Positions 42,135-56,300 of a stretch of 64,000 nt of DNA are shown here, piece after piece. Position numbers and translations under genes: made by a program. The stretch is from Dicaeum eximium (Eukaryota > Chordata > Aves > Passeriformes > Dicaeidae), in contig VWZP01010946.1 of assembly GCA_013396995.1 (NCBI GenBank), forward strand, positions 62,001 through 126,000. The letters run 5' to 3'. Positions within the stretch are counted from its first letter, which is position 1, and each line of letters opens with the position of its first letter. The notes under the pieces are model-generated. The model was not told where the DNA came from, made no database searches, and was given only the letters and a program-made list of their open reading frames with translations.

Positions 42135-45100
42135 AAGAAGCACACAGGTCTTGATATTGCATTTCACCATCATTTAGCCAGGTGGAAATCCATGCTCAAT
42201 TAGTGGAACTACAAATCCTTTTGTGCCAAGGAAGCATAAAACATGAGGCAGTTCCACGTTTTCTGGAGCATGGGGTGATTTAGCTCACACACTTTGCTAT
42301 TGCTTTGTCACTGAACCAGTAGAAAACTGGTTATTTCTACCATGACAAACGATCAAGCACAGATACTGATTCAGTCCCACATCACACTTGGGGAGGCTGA
42401 CAGCTTCAGAAGGGGGAAAATCTGTAGCTGCTTATTTGGCCAGATTGTCATGAAATGATGTGGGCATTTGCTGCACAGCAGGGAATGGCTTTTACTAGAC
42501 AGGAGCTCAGCAGACAGGAAAGCTGTGTTTTGAAACTTGCAGACCTTGAGTTTCAATCCTGTTTTCTAGTGCAGGTCATATTGAGACAGACCTCTCTCTG
42601 TAACTTGTTCCACACTGTTGGAACTGCTACTGCAAGTCTATTCCTCACATACATTATTAATATCAGCTTCTTGTGTCATCAGCCTTCTAACCTTCAGTCC
42701 AGCTATTTGAATTTCATTAGGCTATAACTAGAGCCAGTTGAAATTTGGGGCTGAAAGCAGACAAATTGTAAAAGGTCTCTTACCTCATTATTAAAGATTT
42801 ATATTACAGCATAAAAGATAAAGTTTACAAAGTTCGTGATTTTAAATGGGGAAGAAAATGTTCTTTTCTGGTGAGGACAAACTGTAGCACTCTTAAAATA
42901 CCATTTTCTTCTTAATATTATTTTAGAAGACTGCAAAACTTGGTCCATTTCTTGAGAAGGTTGCAGTTGCAAAGAAATGTAGTTTTCCCCCTGCCAAAGC
43001 ATTCTTTTGGGTCCCCTTCCAAAAGCAAGAATCCACAGCAACATAAGGATTTTTAAGAAATGTAAGAGAGGAAGTGTACATGGATTTCCAGTCTAGGCAA
43101 CTATTCCTTGTTCTCTTCTTCTCCCCAGAAGCCTGAGACATGAGAGATCAGAGACACTCTACCATGTGCAGTAGCAGAATATACAGCATTTCCTCCAAAG
43201 AAGAAAAGCTATGACTATGGTTTTGTGAGGGTTTTTTTACACTTTAAAACAGTGTCTCAGCCATCAGCCAAAAAATAAAAAACCTTCATAAACTAAGTTT
43301 ACCTTCAGGTTAGCATTTGTGATTTGTTTTTTTTCATGTTAAATAGTTTGGCACACAGGTTGGGTGGTTCTATACCTACAGCAACACAAGCAACCAAGGT
43401 TCACAAAAGATTTTTTCTCTTTCCATACTTTCACCATTGGAAAGGTCTCTTTTTTTGACAGTAGAGAATTACAACATTTAAGTTTTTGGCAAACATCCAG
43501 GAATATTACAAAGCCAGGAGTTATTAGTCTTTCTGTTAATCTTTAATTCTCTTTATATTCATTTATAATGATTACCAGAGTAATTCTGTAGTTTTCTTAG
43601 TGGCTGTTGCCTTTCCCTTTTCTTTCATTCCCACTCATATACTCTCTGGTGCACCAGCTGTCCTTGACATTTCCTTATTAGGTTTACAAATAATCATTAA
43701 TTTGTTTCGTGTTCTGCCTCCTGTTTCAGTGATGTATAGGCATGCCACTACTTTTCTAAAGTGTATTCATTATTTTTCCTCAGAAACAGCTCACTAATTC
43801 TCACACAGGTTGCAGGCAGTTTGCATTGCACACACGTAATGGAGCATTCTGATCATTGCACCTTCACTGGTGTGTGTGCTCTCTACTCTTTAGCACCCAT
43901 AATTAATGAACTTGTGACCTGAGGTCTCTTCCACTGTTTGGTTGTTCTTTTCCTTGCCCTGTTTGAAAGGCATAGCACTGTAGGTAACAGAATACCAAAC
44001 TGATTCAGGCTTGTTTGCTGCTCCTCATTTTGTCCCAGGCCTTTTGATTGCACTTTCTCCATGGTCCTTCCACCACGTACATAAAATGTGGGTTTGTGCA
44101 AGGTGGGGTTTTTTGGAGTGGGGGATGTGAGTTAGTGATCACCAGACTTGAGGCTCTCATGTGCCAAGAAGCTAGCCTGGGAAGGCTTGCTTAAAGCCTC
44201 AGCAATCTGCTGTGGCTGACTTGATTGACATTTACTGGCAAATAATCTGAATTTGAAGCTCTCAAAGGAAAAAACCCAATCTTTTTGGTATACTTTTTTT
44301 TTCCCTGCAACAGTTTTGGCCACCCAGTTTATATAGTACTTTTTTTTTCTACCATCTTAAACTTGGTGAAAATATACTTTTAATTAAAAAGTTAAAACCA
44401 CACCATGCCAATTCAAAGTTTCACTCACATTTCTGATACTTAGGTGCTATATAATTTTACGTAGAATTTTAACAGCCAAATGAAGAGATAGCTTTGTTTT
44501 CTTTAAGGTTTCTATCATGCAGAGAAACTGAGAGACCAAGATAGAAGGCAGTTCACCCTCTCAGTGATTTTAAAACAGCAGAAGTCAGATGACCTCAAGA
44601 AAGGCATGTTAAAAGGAAAACAGAGCAAGATTAACCTGATTTATAGAGGAGAACCAGTATGAATCGAGATCTCTTATGTCCTGCCTTAAAGAAAACAGTA
44701 ACAAAAATCAGTTGTCATGTGGATTACATTTTTTCCTCACGCACACTAAACAATTATTTAAACAGTGATGTGCTTTGTTATGTTATAAACAAAGTCAGAC
44801 TTCAGCCAAAGATGTTACCTGTCCTACACTCCTAGCTGTGCATTTACCTGATCCATGATGAGCAGCTCATTTATCTCCATACCACTTTTCAAGACCCTGT
44901 CCTTTGTTTAGCTCTGGACCTTGTGTCAGCAGCTGCATATGTGCAAACCAAGTGTAAAACACAATCCTGTCAGGAGTGATGGTGTTTCCCACCCACCCTG
45001 TGGGAGGAATTCTGCTGTTTAAGGCTGCTGGGCAATCTGCTGCAGAGTGTCTTGGAGCAGCCTTTTCCAGCACAATCCAATTAAATTAAGCCCCGTGCTG

Positions 45101-45232
45101 TTCTCCACGTGATGGTCTGAACTGTAATGTCAAAATTAGACACCTTAGAGTTGAATGAGATTTGTTTTTAATGTGTGTTTCAATTGTTAACGCGGTTGAG
45201 ATGAATTAACTGCGATCTTCATTTCTCCCCAA

Positions 45233-45709
45233 GTGCTGAAAAAGGTTATTTATTGCAGCTTCTTGGAAGTAATGGCTTACAGTGACAGATTCCTTTTTCC
45301 CCTTGTATACTGTATTTATACAAATGACAAGAAGAACATGCAGCAGCATGCAGGATATTCTCAGCATTTTATTAAGGAATTATACTTGCAATATGTTTGT
45401 CAGCATTTTCCTAATATTTCTCTGTATTCAGGAATCCATAACTCTACTGAAATTTCAGTCTCAACTGGAGCTTTGCAAACAGATCCTTCACTCAACAAAT
45501 CTTTCTCAAGTGAGCTTCAAAAAAACGAAAAAAAAGCCATTAGATGGGAATGCATATGCATAGCTTATTACAGAAATTACACTACAACTGAAAAGAATAC
45601 TTATTTTATTAGTTCATACACCAATGGGAACTCTATAAGCTATAGAATTGGAAATTGTTTCTCAAGAAAGAATAAAAACTACAAAGAAAGAATATTTCAC
45701 GCTTCCTGA
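45233..45709 (+). other. Unassigned 158-codon open frame
   Basis: This is the longest uninterrupted frame in the AT-rich part. It encodes a predicted 158-residue product rich in Tyr, Asn, Ser, Ile and Lys. I recognise no domain and no convincing signal peptide or repeat. A frame this long is only mildly unexpected by chance in tens of kilobases at this base composition, and codon use simply mirrors the local AT richness. It lies immediately downstream of a complex, conserved-element-like stretch. It could be an old retrocopy remnant or chance, and I lean to chance. Confidence 0.15.
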
Positions 45710-48468
45710 AAGAGGAAATTATTAGTGTAAGCTTTAAGAGAAGAAGAGAAGACTTGTTTGAAAGGTAAATTATCACATATCCATTCCTTTCCTTGAGTTT
45801 GCCAGCCCATAACTATCTGCACCTATGCTAATAGTGGTAATGTCTGAAACAAATTATATGCAAGTAAGATATAATCAAGAATTACAGAGGTATAGTCAAA
45901 GAAAATTTGAAGTGAAGTTTAAAAGTCAGAAAGTCAGACTCAACCTGCAAAAGATTCACAAGCAGAAAAAAAAAGGTTTTTCTATAGATCCAAGAAAGTG
46001 ATTTACAAATCCAAAATACAGTGGTGCCATGAATAAACAGAATTAAAACCTGCTGTTCAGTAGGAATAACACAAAAAAAAAGAAGTAGCAGTCAACACGT
46101 TTCAGCTGCTTTAATCCAGTAAAACTTGGGAGCCACAGTGCTGCCAGTGTCAAAAACCACATAATTTCCATGGAATCAAAATCATTTAACTGCCTGCTCA
46201 TCAATATTCCTTTGCAACGACCATTTTAAATCTCAAGGCTAGATACACTCTCAAATGAAGTACATCATCAAGTGCCAAATAATTTAAAAGGTCATGAAGA
46301 AAGTTATGCTTGAGTAGTGTTGTAACAAATAAGCAAACCAAACAAGCAATAGCTCAACCCCTTCCAGTTTCTGCCTCACTTAGCACCATCCCTCCCTTCT
46401 TCACACTGGGGTTTGAAACCTCAGATAATAAAAGCTGTCATGTGTTTATTAAGGTCATGAACATACAACACCTGAATGATCTTAAAATCCTTGCTACAAC
46501 TCCTGAGCCACATAAACCAGCCACGCCTGGCATTTTGAGAACATCAAGAGTGCATATTTTATAACACGTGTACAACTTCGACAGTGGCCATATTTGCACC
46601 CTTCTTAAATGCTTCAGAGTGGGGAAAAAAGTGGGATTCAAACCTCTTCCATATTAATTTACGTGCATCACATCTTACTGAAGATGACCTCAAGGATTCT
46701 GCACATATCAGAATTCTCTAAGCATAACCTATAGCAGCATTGAGAATCTAATTCAGACAGGCTTTCATGCATGACTAACATTAATCAACTTATAAATCTT
46801 GATGTAGAACTTTAGCTTAAGAAAAATACAGTAATTTAATCAGTGTTGGACACTGTAGTTCTATTTTGCTCATCACTACCCATAATACTGAATCATTAAG
46901 CTCATTTAATTCCACATAAAGCAGTCAAGCAGTGAAAGCTAAAGCCTTCCTCAGACATCATTTAACCCAGCAAGCCTCAGGCACCACTGGAAAAAGCCTG
47001 CAATTCGAGAGCAGGGATAAATCAAATCATAACATGAGTTTGGAAATATTTTATGTCTCAATGACCAAATGCAACAAGACTGTATTAATAACAAAACCCT
47101 GACACTGATAATACTAATTATTCGTAGCAACACATACTCCAAAAAAGGACTGTGATGTTCTGAGCTATGTATTTGTGTGTTAAATACATAAATCCAAGAT
47201 AAATACAGGCTAATTTACTACTCCATTACCCTCTTTAAGTTCCAGTGGAATCCTTATAGCAAAATGTGGATGCAAGAATTGAAAACTCCACCCCAGCATG
47301 GGAAAGTCTCTCTCAATCACTCTTTCTTCCTGAAGTGATCAAAGAGGAATCTTTCAGTCTCAGCAGGATGTATAAACAATGTTTGCTCTCTGTCCCTCAC
47401 AACTCAATCTTCTGTCCTCAGTGAAAACCAGTGCAATAGGAAGATCAGAAAAAACCCCTTATGCATCTACAGGTTGTTTTTTGAGATTTCCATGACCCCT
47501 GAGGGTTTACCTCTCACAACCTGAAATTAAAACTGTGCAGCATCCCCATTTTATAGTGAGAAAACCGATGAGGAAATCCTTATTTTCCTTTTATGCTGAG
47601 AGTTACAGATGACCATTCTCACACAGCAGCAGAATTCCATCAAAACCAAACCCTCCACCATCCAGCAATGATACAGAGGAGTGTAATTCTTCTCTGAAAG
47701 CAAACTATCAATGGCCACTGAGCAGTGACAGTGGAGAAAATGCTCCCCTGTGGAGACCTGAGTCATCAGCCTGAATTTCTGCAACATTCTTGCATTAGGC
47801 ATTTGCCTGCTGAGCAGTTATTTGCAGCACAGCACGAGATAAACACTTTAGCCATGAGAACAGAAGGGGAGGGGGGAACCAGCAAAAAAGCTAAAAAAAA
47901 AATTGGGAGGAAACAGTATAAAATTTTGTAAATATCAGAAACAAGAGGTAGAAATAATCCTCACCCCAGGACTCATAAAACACAAAAGGTTTTGTATCAT
48001 GCTCCTTCTAGGGACTTCTCTGAGAATTGAGAAGTGCTTGCTCACATATTTCAGAATTCATACCTCTGTTTCCATGTGTTTTTTGATCCAGCAAATTTCT
48101 GTTTCTGTTTGTTGTTTTCTTACAACTTCAAGTACCAGGCTATAAAACCCTGAATGGGCTGTTCAGACCACCAACTAAACTGAACAATTTCATATCAACT
48201 GAACTCAATTATTCTGTTTTAATTAACCACAGAAAGATCTAACCCCTTAAAAATTAACAGTTCTTTCATCTTCCAAGCAAGTAACAGAGTACAAACATCA
48301 ATACATTCTAAAATGCCAGTTAAAACTGAAACTTCCCAGATGTTTTATTATTTCAATATGTCTAGATGCCTGTTGGAATAATCAGCATTCAAGAACTCCC
48401 TCCAGCAACACCACTCCATTAATAGCAAAGCCATTGATGCAGTAAACAAAATGGACCACAGTGACACC

Positions 48469-48559
48469 AAAAAAAAAAAAAAAAAAAAATTTCCAAAACC
48501 CTGTGGATCAAGTGATATCAAAGAAGAAGTCCCTGTGGATCAAGTGATATCAAAGAAGT
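48469..48559. repeat. Poly-A run followed by a 32-bp tandem duplication
   Basis: A 21-base A-run (48469-48489) precedes 'tttccaaaa'. Two near-identical copies of a 32-base unit then start at 48499 and 48531, each beginning 'ccctgtggatcaagtgatat' and continuing 'caaagaag'. Identity of the copies suggests a recent duplication. Confidence 0.9.
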
Positions 48560-49229
48560 GTTGTCAGGAAGAAAGGAAAAAAGACCACATGGAAAGAAAT
48601 TATTTGGGATAAAAATAAGTGGATTATTTTGAATTTCAGAAGAAGCTTAAAAAGGAAGGTACTACAAAAGCCTACACACTGGTTTGTCAAACCCTTTTTT
48701 CTATTTTTTCCCTTTTGTACTTGTTTTCTCCAGTGCTGTCTCAGGTGTGACTGCACAGACCGTGCAGCCTGACCAAGCCTGCAGAGGCTGTGGGCATGTT
48801 GGCATTATTATATGACAGACTTCAGATTTCACACTAAATTATATGTACAATTATGTAATGGCCTGGTTTAGGCATGGAATGTAAAATATACCAAGAGAAA
48901 TACAGGTTGGATATTAGGAAAAAAACTGAGCACATCAGACAGGTTGTATATTGGGATTCCTAAACTAAAATCCATGTTTTCTACTTAGAAATTTTATATC
49001 AAATTTAACATAGTAAACATCTTCTTCCTTTAGTAAGGCTTCACAAAACATTTTCAATATCCAATTTTTGGGTAATCACATTTGCACACACAAAGAACAT
49101 TATGAGCTGTGCTGCATCATTTAAACACTTTTCATGTAACAGTAAAATGTGTGAGCCTGCAAGGTGCTCCAAGAGTTAAGTCAAACAAATTTAAAATGTA
49201 TAAGTTGAGCTTCAAAGCACTCACATCAG

Positions 49230-49251
49230 AAAAAAAAAAAAAAAAAAAAAA
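49230..49251. repeat. Poly-A run (22 bases) between short direct repeats
   Basis: The A-run is preceded by 'cacatcag' (49222-49229), and the same octamer recurs at 49271-49278, 19 bases after the run ends. The arrangement recalls a target-site duplication around a small retroposed A-tail, but the insert would have almost no body and an 8-mer match can arise by chance. Confidence 0.8.
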
Positions 49252-52200
49252 GGGCTAAACAAGATTTAAACACATCAGGTTTAGGGTCTGTGCAGCAGAG
49301 TGTTTTTAAGTTGCAGTTATTTCCAAGTCAAAATCACCTTCATCTACATTCATTTCAGAAAAAGGGAAATATGTTTTGATTACTTGTTTTAACTCCAGCT
49401 GTAATCCTAAGCAACACATTTTCTGACTTCTTGAGAGGGCAGCTATTTACAGGAAAGCAAGAGATTTTGTTTCTTTAATACATGTTTTCAGTTTGTGTGC
49501 ATTCATGAATTGTTTTTTCTGGCCATTTGCAACACTACAAACTGCTTCAAAAGTATTACAGTCATGTAAAAAAACAAGCATTAATGTAAGATGATTTCTA
49601 CAAAGAGAACTCTGTAAAAGCAGGCCATTTGCTTAAAACCAAAACCTGTAAATTGTATACCTGTCTACTTATTTCTGGTGGAGTTAATAATAGAGCATGG
49701 ATACAGAAAAAAGCACATGCACAGTTTAATATACAGAAAAATGTGTTTTTCTTAATAATGAATTTTTCATTTCAGCCACGTGTACATTCTACTTCCTCAT
49801 CTGAACCTGTAATGATTATTTTCTGGGATTTTACATTTTGTCTTTGAACGAGCTGAAACATTTCAAAACGTGGGAGGCAACAATATCACACGACTTGCCA
49901 CAAAGTTTGAAGTCTGTGAGCAAATCAGTTCTAGGTCTGCAGTAGTGCTACAGAATGGATTACAGAAGAAAGGTTCATTAGATCTGTAGCATGTGAGGAC
50001 CCAATATTGAATCAGTAAGCACCAAGCTGGGGACCAAAATTATACAGTAATTAATGTACTATAGTATGCACACATTGATTTTCACATGGACTATATTTCA
50101 GCAGTAATAATGTCTGGCACCAGTCTACAAATCAATAGGAGCCACTATTGTGCTGTTGGCTTTAAAACAAAAAAAAAATTTATAACAAACTTTTGTTCAA
50201 TTGGAATAATCTGAGTTCCCCTCCTCAATTTTGCTATTGTAGCACCTGACATTTTTAAATAAGATTTTCATTCCAAACTTATTTGAAACAAATATAAATA
50301 CCCAATCTTTTACTCATTCTGATCTTTTCATAAGCAGCACACTGCCAAATTAAGAAAAAAGAAAAAAAAAAATCAAATGGAAAAGGGACTAAGTGAATAT
50401 TCATGGAGATTTGTGTTTGCCACTACAGCTCAAACACCATTTTATGCTTTGCTTCCCTTCACTGTTTTCTCTTAAAATTGTTAAGCAAGTTTCAGAGTAA
50501 TATGTGAACACAAGGTGGGAAAGAAACTGCATGGGTTTTCTGAAAAGGTGATATTAAGAGTATATTAAGGATCAAAGAAAAAGACAAATTAACTCTGAAA
50601 GTTCAGTATCTTGTTTAACTCTTGGAAGATCTGAAGGGAACAGGGTGTGTAGCACCAGAGCCCAGATTCCATCTTCACTACCTGTTTGGTGTAGACCCAA
50701 AATTTGCACAAGAGATTTTCCAATTTGCCCACAATATAGAGGAATAAGTTAAGGATAAGCTCAAAAAAAAAAAAAAAAAGCTTTGCTAGAGAAAGTGGCA
50801 GGAAAGTGATTCAGGATGTGGTGTACAGGGCCAAACAAGGCCAGGGTGTCTGGACCTGTCAAAAGAAAGAAAAAAAAAATCAGTTTTTAAAAAACTAAAA
50901 CAAACAAACAAACAAAAACCAACAAAAAAATCAGTTTGTAAGTTGTAACTTCACAGAACCCAATGCAAATGACAGAAGGAAAGAAAATCTTGCTCTAATG
51001 AGAGTTGTAAGGTGTATGGAAATCCAAAGAGATTTTTAAGGAGAGTTGTAAGGTACAGTTGTGGTACATGGGAAGGTTTTCTTGCCCTCTGTAAGAAGTT
51101 CTTTTACTTAGGACTTGAAGTCAGAACAACCTTCAGAACAGTACAGCCAATATTACAGCATGCTGAAAATTACCATGGCAAACAAAAGAATATTCAATTA
51201 AGATTCACATTACTGATAACACAGCCCATTTTTAAAAGGAAAGCCTAATAAAAGAAAAATAATATTAATTTAGGGGGAAAAAAAATCAGTCTATGTAATG
51301 TTTCTTTCTCCCTAGCACTACAGTTCTTTTACTTTCAAGGCAATACCAATCCTGCTTCTGCTGCCTTTTCCTGTTAGCAATACACAGCCAAGAAAAGTTG
51401 GCATGGGTTACTTAAAATTCATTGTCATTAGCACACAGAATGAAGCTGATGGAAGCAATGTATTTTCCACTTCTTATACTGTGGTTAGCATTTCAGTATT
51501 TTTAGAATAAGCAAAATAAATGTGATTATTATGTGTGTTTATAGTATGAGGAAAATAATGTAAAAATTGAATTAGCATAATAACCTTTAAGAGAAAGTAT
51601 GCATGCAACCTCTATAAAGGTTGCTGCTAATGTGCAGGGGAAAAAAAGCATTATTTATTCTAGAAAGTCTTTAGATTAGCCAGGTGGTTCTCTTACATAC
51701 CAAAAGGTTAAAGGCTATTACAGACAGAGATCCTGTCTTGCTCAGCAGGTGTTACAAACACACAGCTCTGGGGGAAAGAACAAAACAGAATAGACAAGAG
51801 CTTCTGAGATCTTACCTTTTAATTATTTTTAAAAATACTTTGCTAATTTCAGTAATATTCAGCCAATATTTCCAGAGGGTCAGGATTTAACTATTTTACC
51901 ATATAACAAAAGACTTAAGCCCAGAAAGTAGTGGTCTGTTAAATCTAAATTAAAAAATACTTCTAATTTGAAATTTTACCTTAGAGTGAGGACTGAAAGC
52001 ATTCAGCAACCCCCAGCATTTGATTTGCTATTTTTAGCCAGGAAAGTGTGTGATCTAGTGCAGCACCATTTGCTTTTTTAAACTGATTGTGCTGTCTTTT
52101 CACTGGAAATAAATATACTATCCTAACACCATTTACATAAAAAATCTGGAACCCACACAATGTCAAGCTGAAATGCAGAACAGCAAATCTGTGTTTGGGT

Positions 52201-53314
52201 GACCTTTATGTACAGTGTGCCCACAAAAACTTACTAACAAAATAAAGCTTTTTCAGGGCTGTCAGCTTTCACCAACACAAAGCTGGAAAGGATAAATCAA
52301 CATACAGCAGAAAGAGTAGTGTGTGGTGAGGAAAATAAAACAAAACAGCACTCTTCAGAAGACAGGTTAGGTAAAGAGAATCCAGCATTACACTCATCTG
52401 ATCTGCTGGGTTTGGTGTTGAGTGGTTGGGACGCCGATGATTTACATTTCAAAGAAAAGAATGAAGGATGCTGAGGATCTTCCACAGGTGTGGGTGAGAC
52501 TGGCAAATTCTGCATGACCCAAATCCACAGAGGCACCTCCAGTGCCCACTCTCCCAGCACTGCTCCTGGAACTCCAGCCTTGTCCCTCTCACCCCAAACA
52601 CCCACATTCACCCATGAAAAACGTGGCTCAAGCATGAAGGTGAGCTGTTACCAGGTTCCAAGGTTTCTGGTACACCACTTTGTGAGAGCATCAATAAATC
52701 TAGGGCAACTGCATCTAGGAAATAGATATAATGGCAGGTTGTTCACCTGCAGATGAATAAACGAAGAAGTGAAGTGTTTCAACTAGCAGTCATTTTAATT
52801 TAATTGTTTTTTTTTTCCTCCAGCTGCTATTAATACAACGAAACCAACAGTCTCATCGCTGATTTCTGTCCATGTTCTTTTGAATTTGAATATATCTACA
52901 ACATCTGATGTCAAAATATCCCCTAACACTGTGTATCACTAAATTTCTCAGAAGAAAATTTTGGTGCCTAATGCCAAATTTCACTATCTTGAACCCTTTT
53001 TAGGGACATTCTCCTGCTCCCCAAGATAAGCTTAAGAACTTTTAATAACTTAAACTTTTCTAATATGCCCAAATTGCTGTTGTGTAAAGAACTGATATAT
53101 ACAAGAACAGCATTTGGCCATTTCTCTTGTTAAATTTAAAGTTCATTGCAAAATTGAGAAAGAAATTTGCTTTGGTTGAGTTTCCTGACATGTTTCTCCC
53201 TTGTTCACTGATCAAAAGCAGATTACAAGAAATTAAGTCTGAAAGGGCTTTTTAGGAGAATAAATAAATGTGAGATATTTTCTTTAGAGCCATGGTTGCT
53301 TCTGTCAGATACCA

Positions 53315-53395
53315 TTGAACAGTCTGGATTAGAAGGGACCTTAAAGATCATCTTGTCTCAAATCCCCTGCCATGGGCAGGCACACCTCACACACC
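53315..53395 (-). mobile_element. CR1 LINE 3'-end remnant (antisense)
   Basis: Antisense CR1 3' end: 'agaagggaccttaaagatca' near 53331, then 'cttgtctcaaatcccctgcc' and 'atgggcaggcacacctcac'. Only about 80 bases remain and no coding sequence is present. Confidence 0.85.
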
Positions 53396-56300
53396 TATAC
53401 AAGGAAAAAGGAGGGCACAAATTTATTTTCCCTCCCTGAAAGGCATCAATTTATAATCAACAATTCTTATCTGAAAAACTTTTAATACACTCTTAGAAAT
53501 AACCAGAAATAACGAGAAAAGGCCTAAAATCCAACAAGCAAGCTTTATTTCCTCCTTGGAAACATAATTTCAAAAGAACATTTTTGAGATTTTTCCTACC
53601 ACTGAAGCAAAAGACCAGACTTCTACAACTTCATAGTCCTATTAAAGTCAATTGGGCACAACAGTTATGTCTGTTTTCTCCACTGCAATTTTAAGTTCCA
53701 GTCCTAAAACAGAGTGCAAGTGGGGTGTCTTATCTTCTTCAATTCAAGAAGTCCCTCACAGTCAAAAATAGCCTTAGTGAACTTCATATCAACGTGATAG
53801 ATAAAACAAGAGCATTTACATTCATCCTGCCTCTTTCTCCAAAATCAGCTAAAAGAACTGTGGCTAAAAAAAAACCCCACTTGTGTCTGTCTGAAGGATT
53901 AGGCTGTGCCTGTCTGGAGGATTGCTTGAACACAGTATTTGGTCATGATAGGTTAAAAAAAATTTAAAAGTAAACTTTAAACATTTTGATTCTTTGCAAG
54001 GACAACGGAAACAATGTTCACTTCCCCGCACGCACATCTCTCCTCTTTTCTTCCACAAGAACATCCTATTTTCTTCCACAGTCTGAAAATGACCTTTCAT
54101 TTCAACAGCTCTGTGGACTCCACTATTTGCCGAAACAAACAATTTCTTCCCGGTACAATAGCAACTATTTTAATATTCTCTTCAGACTTTCTCCTCGTTG
54201 CAATCCTAATAAATGCATTCAGGTTTACAATGAAGAGAGATCCACCAGACAAATGGCAGCAAGGTTACAAGCACGAGCTGATGACCTTCTGAAAGCTTGT
54301 TTTCCAGAGCTGCCTGATGGGGTGAACATTCCAGTGATGTTATTCATTGAAATAGGAACTCCGAATATTCCCCTTTTCTGAGCAAAGTCATTTTCCCTTG
54401 ACAGCATATCATCACTGGATCTCCTCTGTACATCTCCTAGGACAGGAAAGAAAGGTGAACAATTTATCATTCATGAATCCATGATTTTAATGCAGATATT
54501 AACTGAAATTCAATTTTTATTGAACACATACTTTGAATATTATATACACATTCATATGCAGTAGCATTAAGGCACAAAGGCTAAATGCATCTGTCGTCTG
54601 ATCTGAACTGGGATAGAGATACAGCATTTGTTAACTACAGTATAAAACACTGGTGACTTGTACTTCACAAATCCTTTTTTATTTTTTTCTAAAATCTTTA
54701 AGCCATTTAACCATTAGAAAGCAAACAGCTTAACAGGATTTCCAGTTTTATAATTCATTTGACTTCAGCTAGCAAGAGTTAAAAAAGTGTTAGGTCACCC
54801 AGGTTCAGTTATTCTGAAAACCAAACCTGTAATGATTTGTTTGCTTTCTTTCCAGGATGAGTATTTATAAATTGGATTATACCCCACAGAGCTGTACACA
54901 AAGGTGTGCTTCCATGTCCTAATCTCCTTCTTTTAGCAGAGAGATTTCACCTCTAAGATACTCCCTGTGTGACAGAGAGGGGCCCACCACTGTTATGTCC
55001 CTCACTGAGAAAGCTGAGGCCATAGCTTCAGATGAATATGGGGTTTTCATTTGGGTAATGCTGCAATCCAAACTCAAAAGCTACCTCATGAAACTTATTG
55101 TCTTTCTCTTTTCTGCCTGAAAAGCAGACAGGGTCAGTCCTTACCTGACATCCTGAAAGGGCACTTTCAATTTGCTGGGAAAGAGTCAGAAATTCAGCTT
55201 GCTTCAGCAGAGAGAATTACAGGGTACAATCCCAAGCAAATTAATAACACACCAGGGCTACGGAAATAAGGTCACAGAGTCTTTGGCAGGTTTTTGAATA
55301 GGACACACAGTCGGTCTGGATTCTTGTGCTAATACTCTCTTTGAAGGTACACTTTTTTCCACTGCAGTTAGTTAAAGTGGGTAAGAGAGGTGTGGAGAGC
55401 AAGATTCACGTTTCCTTACCCACTTTGAGCTAGAGGAGTTTGGTTTTATGGTGTTCTTTTGATACAGCTCCTTCCAGACCCTCGAAGGCAGCTCAGCCTC
55501 GAGCTGAGTCAGAGTTTGGTTCACCAAAAGAAGGCAGTGAGAACCTCAGGGAGACTGAGAAAGAATTAGATGGGTCACAGTCTGTATTTGACAGAAAAGC
55601 TACTGTAGTAACAAGAAACAAACCCAAAGTTTTGTAGTGGAAGAATTTAAACACTGCCAAAAGAATCACACAATAAGTGCTCTCTAACAGAGCTTTTGAG
55701 ATTCTTACTAATGCAGACCTATACCCTCACATTTATGACCAGGCACCTGGTTGTTTCAGGGGCTCCCCAAATTTAGATTTAAGAGATATTCTTAGGCTAC
55801 TCTTAATAAAAAAACAAACATGTATTTTAAAGGAGTGGGGAAATAACTAAAGATATGAAAAAAAAAATACTATCACCCTCATATGCTTGGTACAATAGGG
55901 CTGTAATCATACAGCACAACTACTCTAATCTGCATAATTAGGACATTTTTACAGATCCAAGTACTCTTTCCATTTATAACTCAAGGGCTATCTACATCAC
56001 ACTTAAAGCCCTTTTCCACCTGGCCCCCACCCACCAAACCTCTGAACTAAAATACAGGCACACCTTACTGATGTGAACCCATTTAAATTACCAGGATTAC
56101 TCATTCTGATGCATATTCTGTTTTGCAGTGCATCTGTATTAGGCAAATGCATTTATATTGATGCAAATGTCTTAGCTGAGACACACTACAAACTGAAAGG
56201 AAGATGTAAACTTTGCAATGAGTAGAACAACAAAACATTTAAAAGTGAGGCATTAAATATAAGAGGACTGAAGCCAGAAGTCAAAACAGCTCAAGGGCCT

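Larger units (their letters stand above)
40863..53314. other. AT-rich non-coding stretch, no confident gene
   Basis: About 12.5 kb without a supported gene. Landmarks are an (ATT)n microsatellite (42114-42134), a complex conserved-element-like stretch at about 45060-45250, and the long frame at 45233-45709. A 32-bp tandem duplication sits next to an A-run (48469-48559), and there are A-runs at 49230-49251 and 50763-50779. An (AAAC)n-like patch lies near 50894-50925. At 48902-48925 the words 'acaggttggatattagg' and 'aaaaaa' resemble an internal CR1 block but are too short to call. Confidence 0.45.

Noticed and set aside
49222..49278. Octamer direct repeats around a poly-A run as a retroposon target duplication
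   Set aside because: There is almost no inserted body, and an 8-base match at this spacing is easily random.
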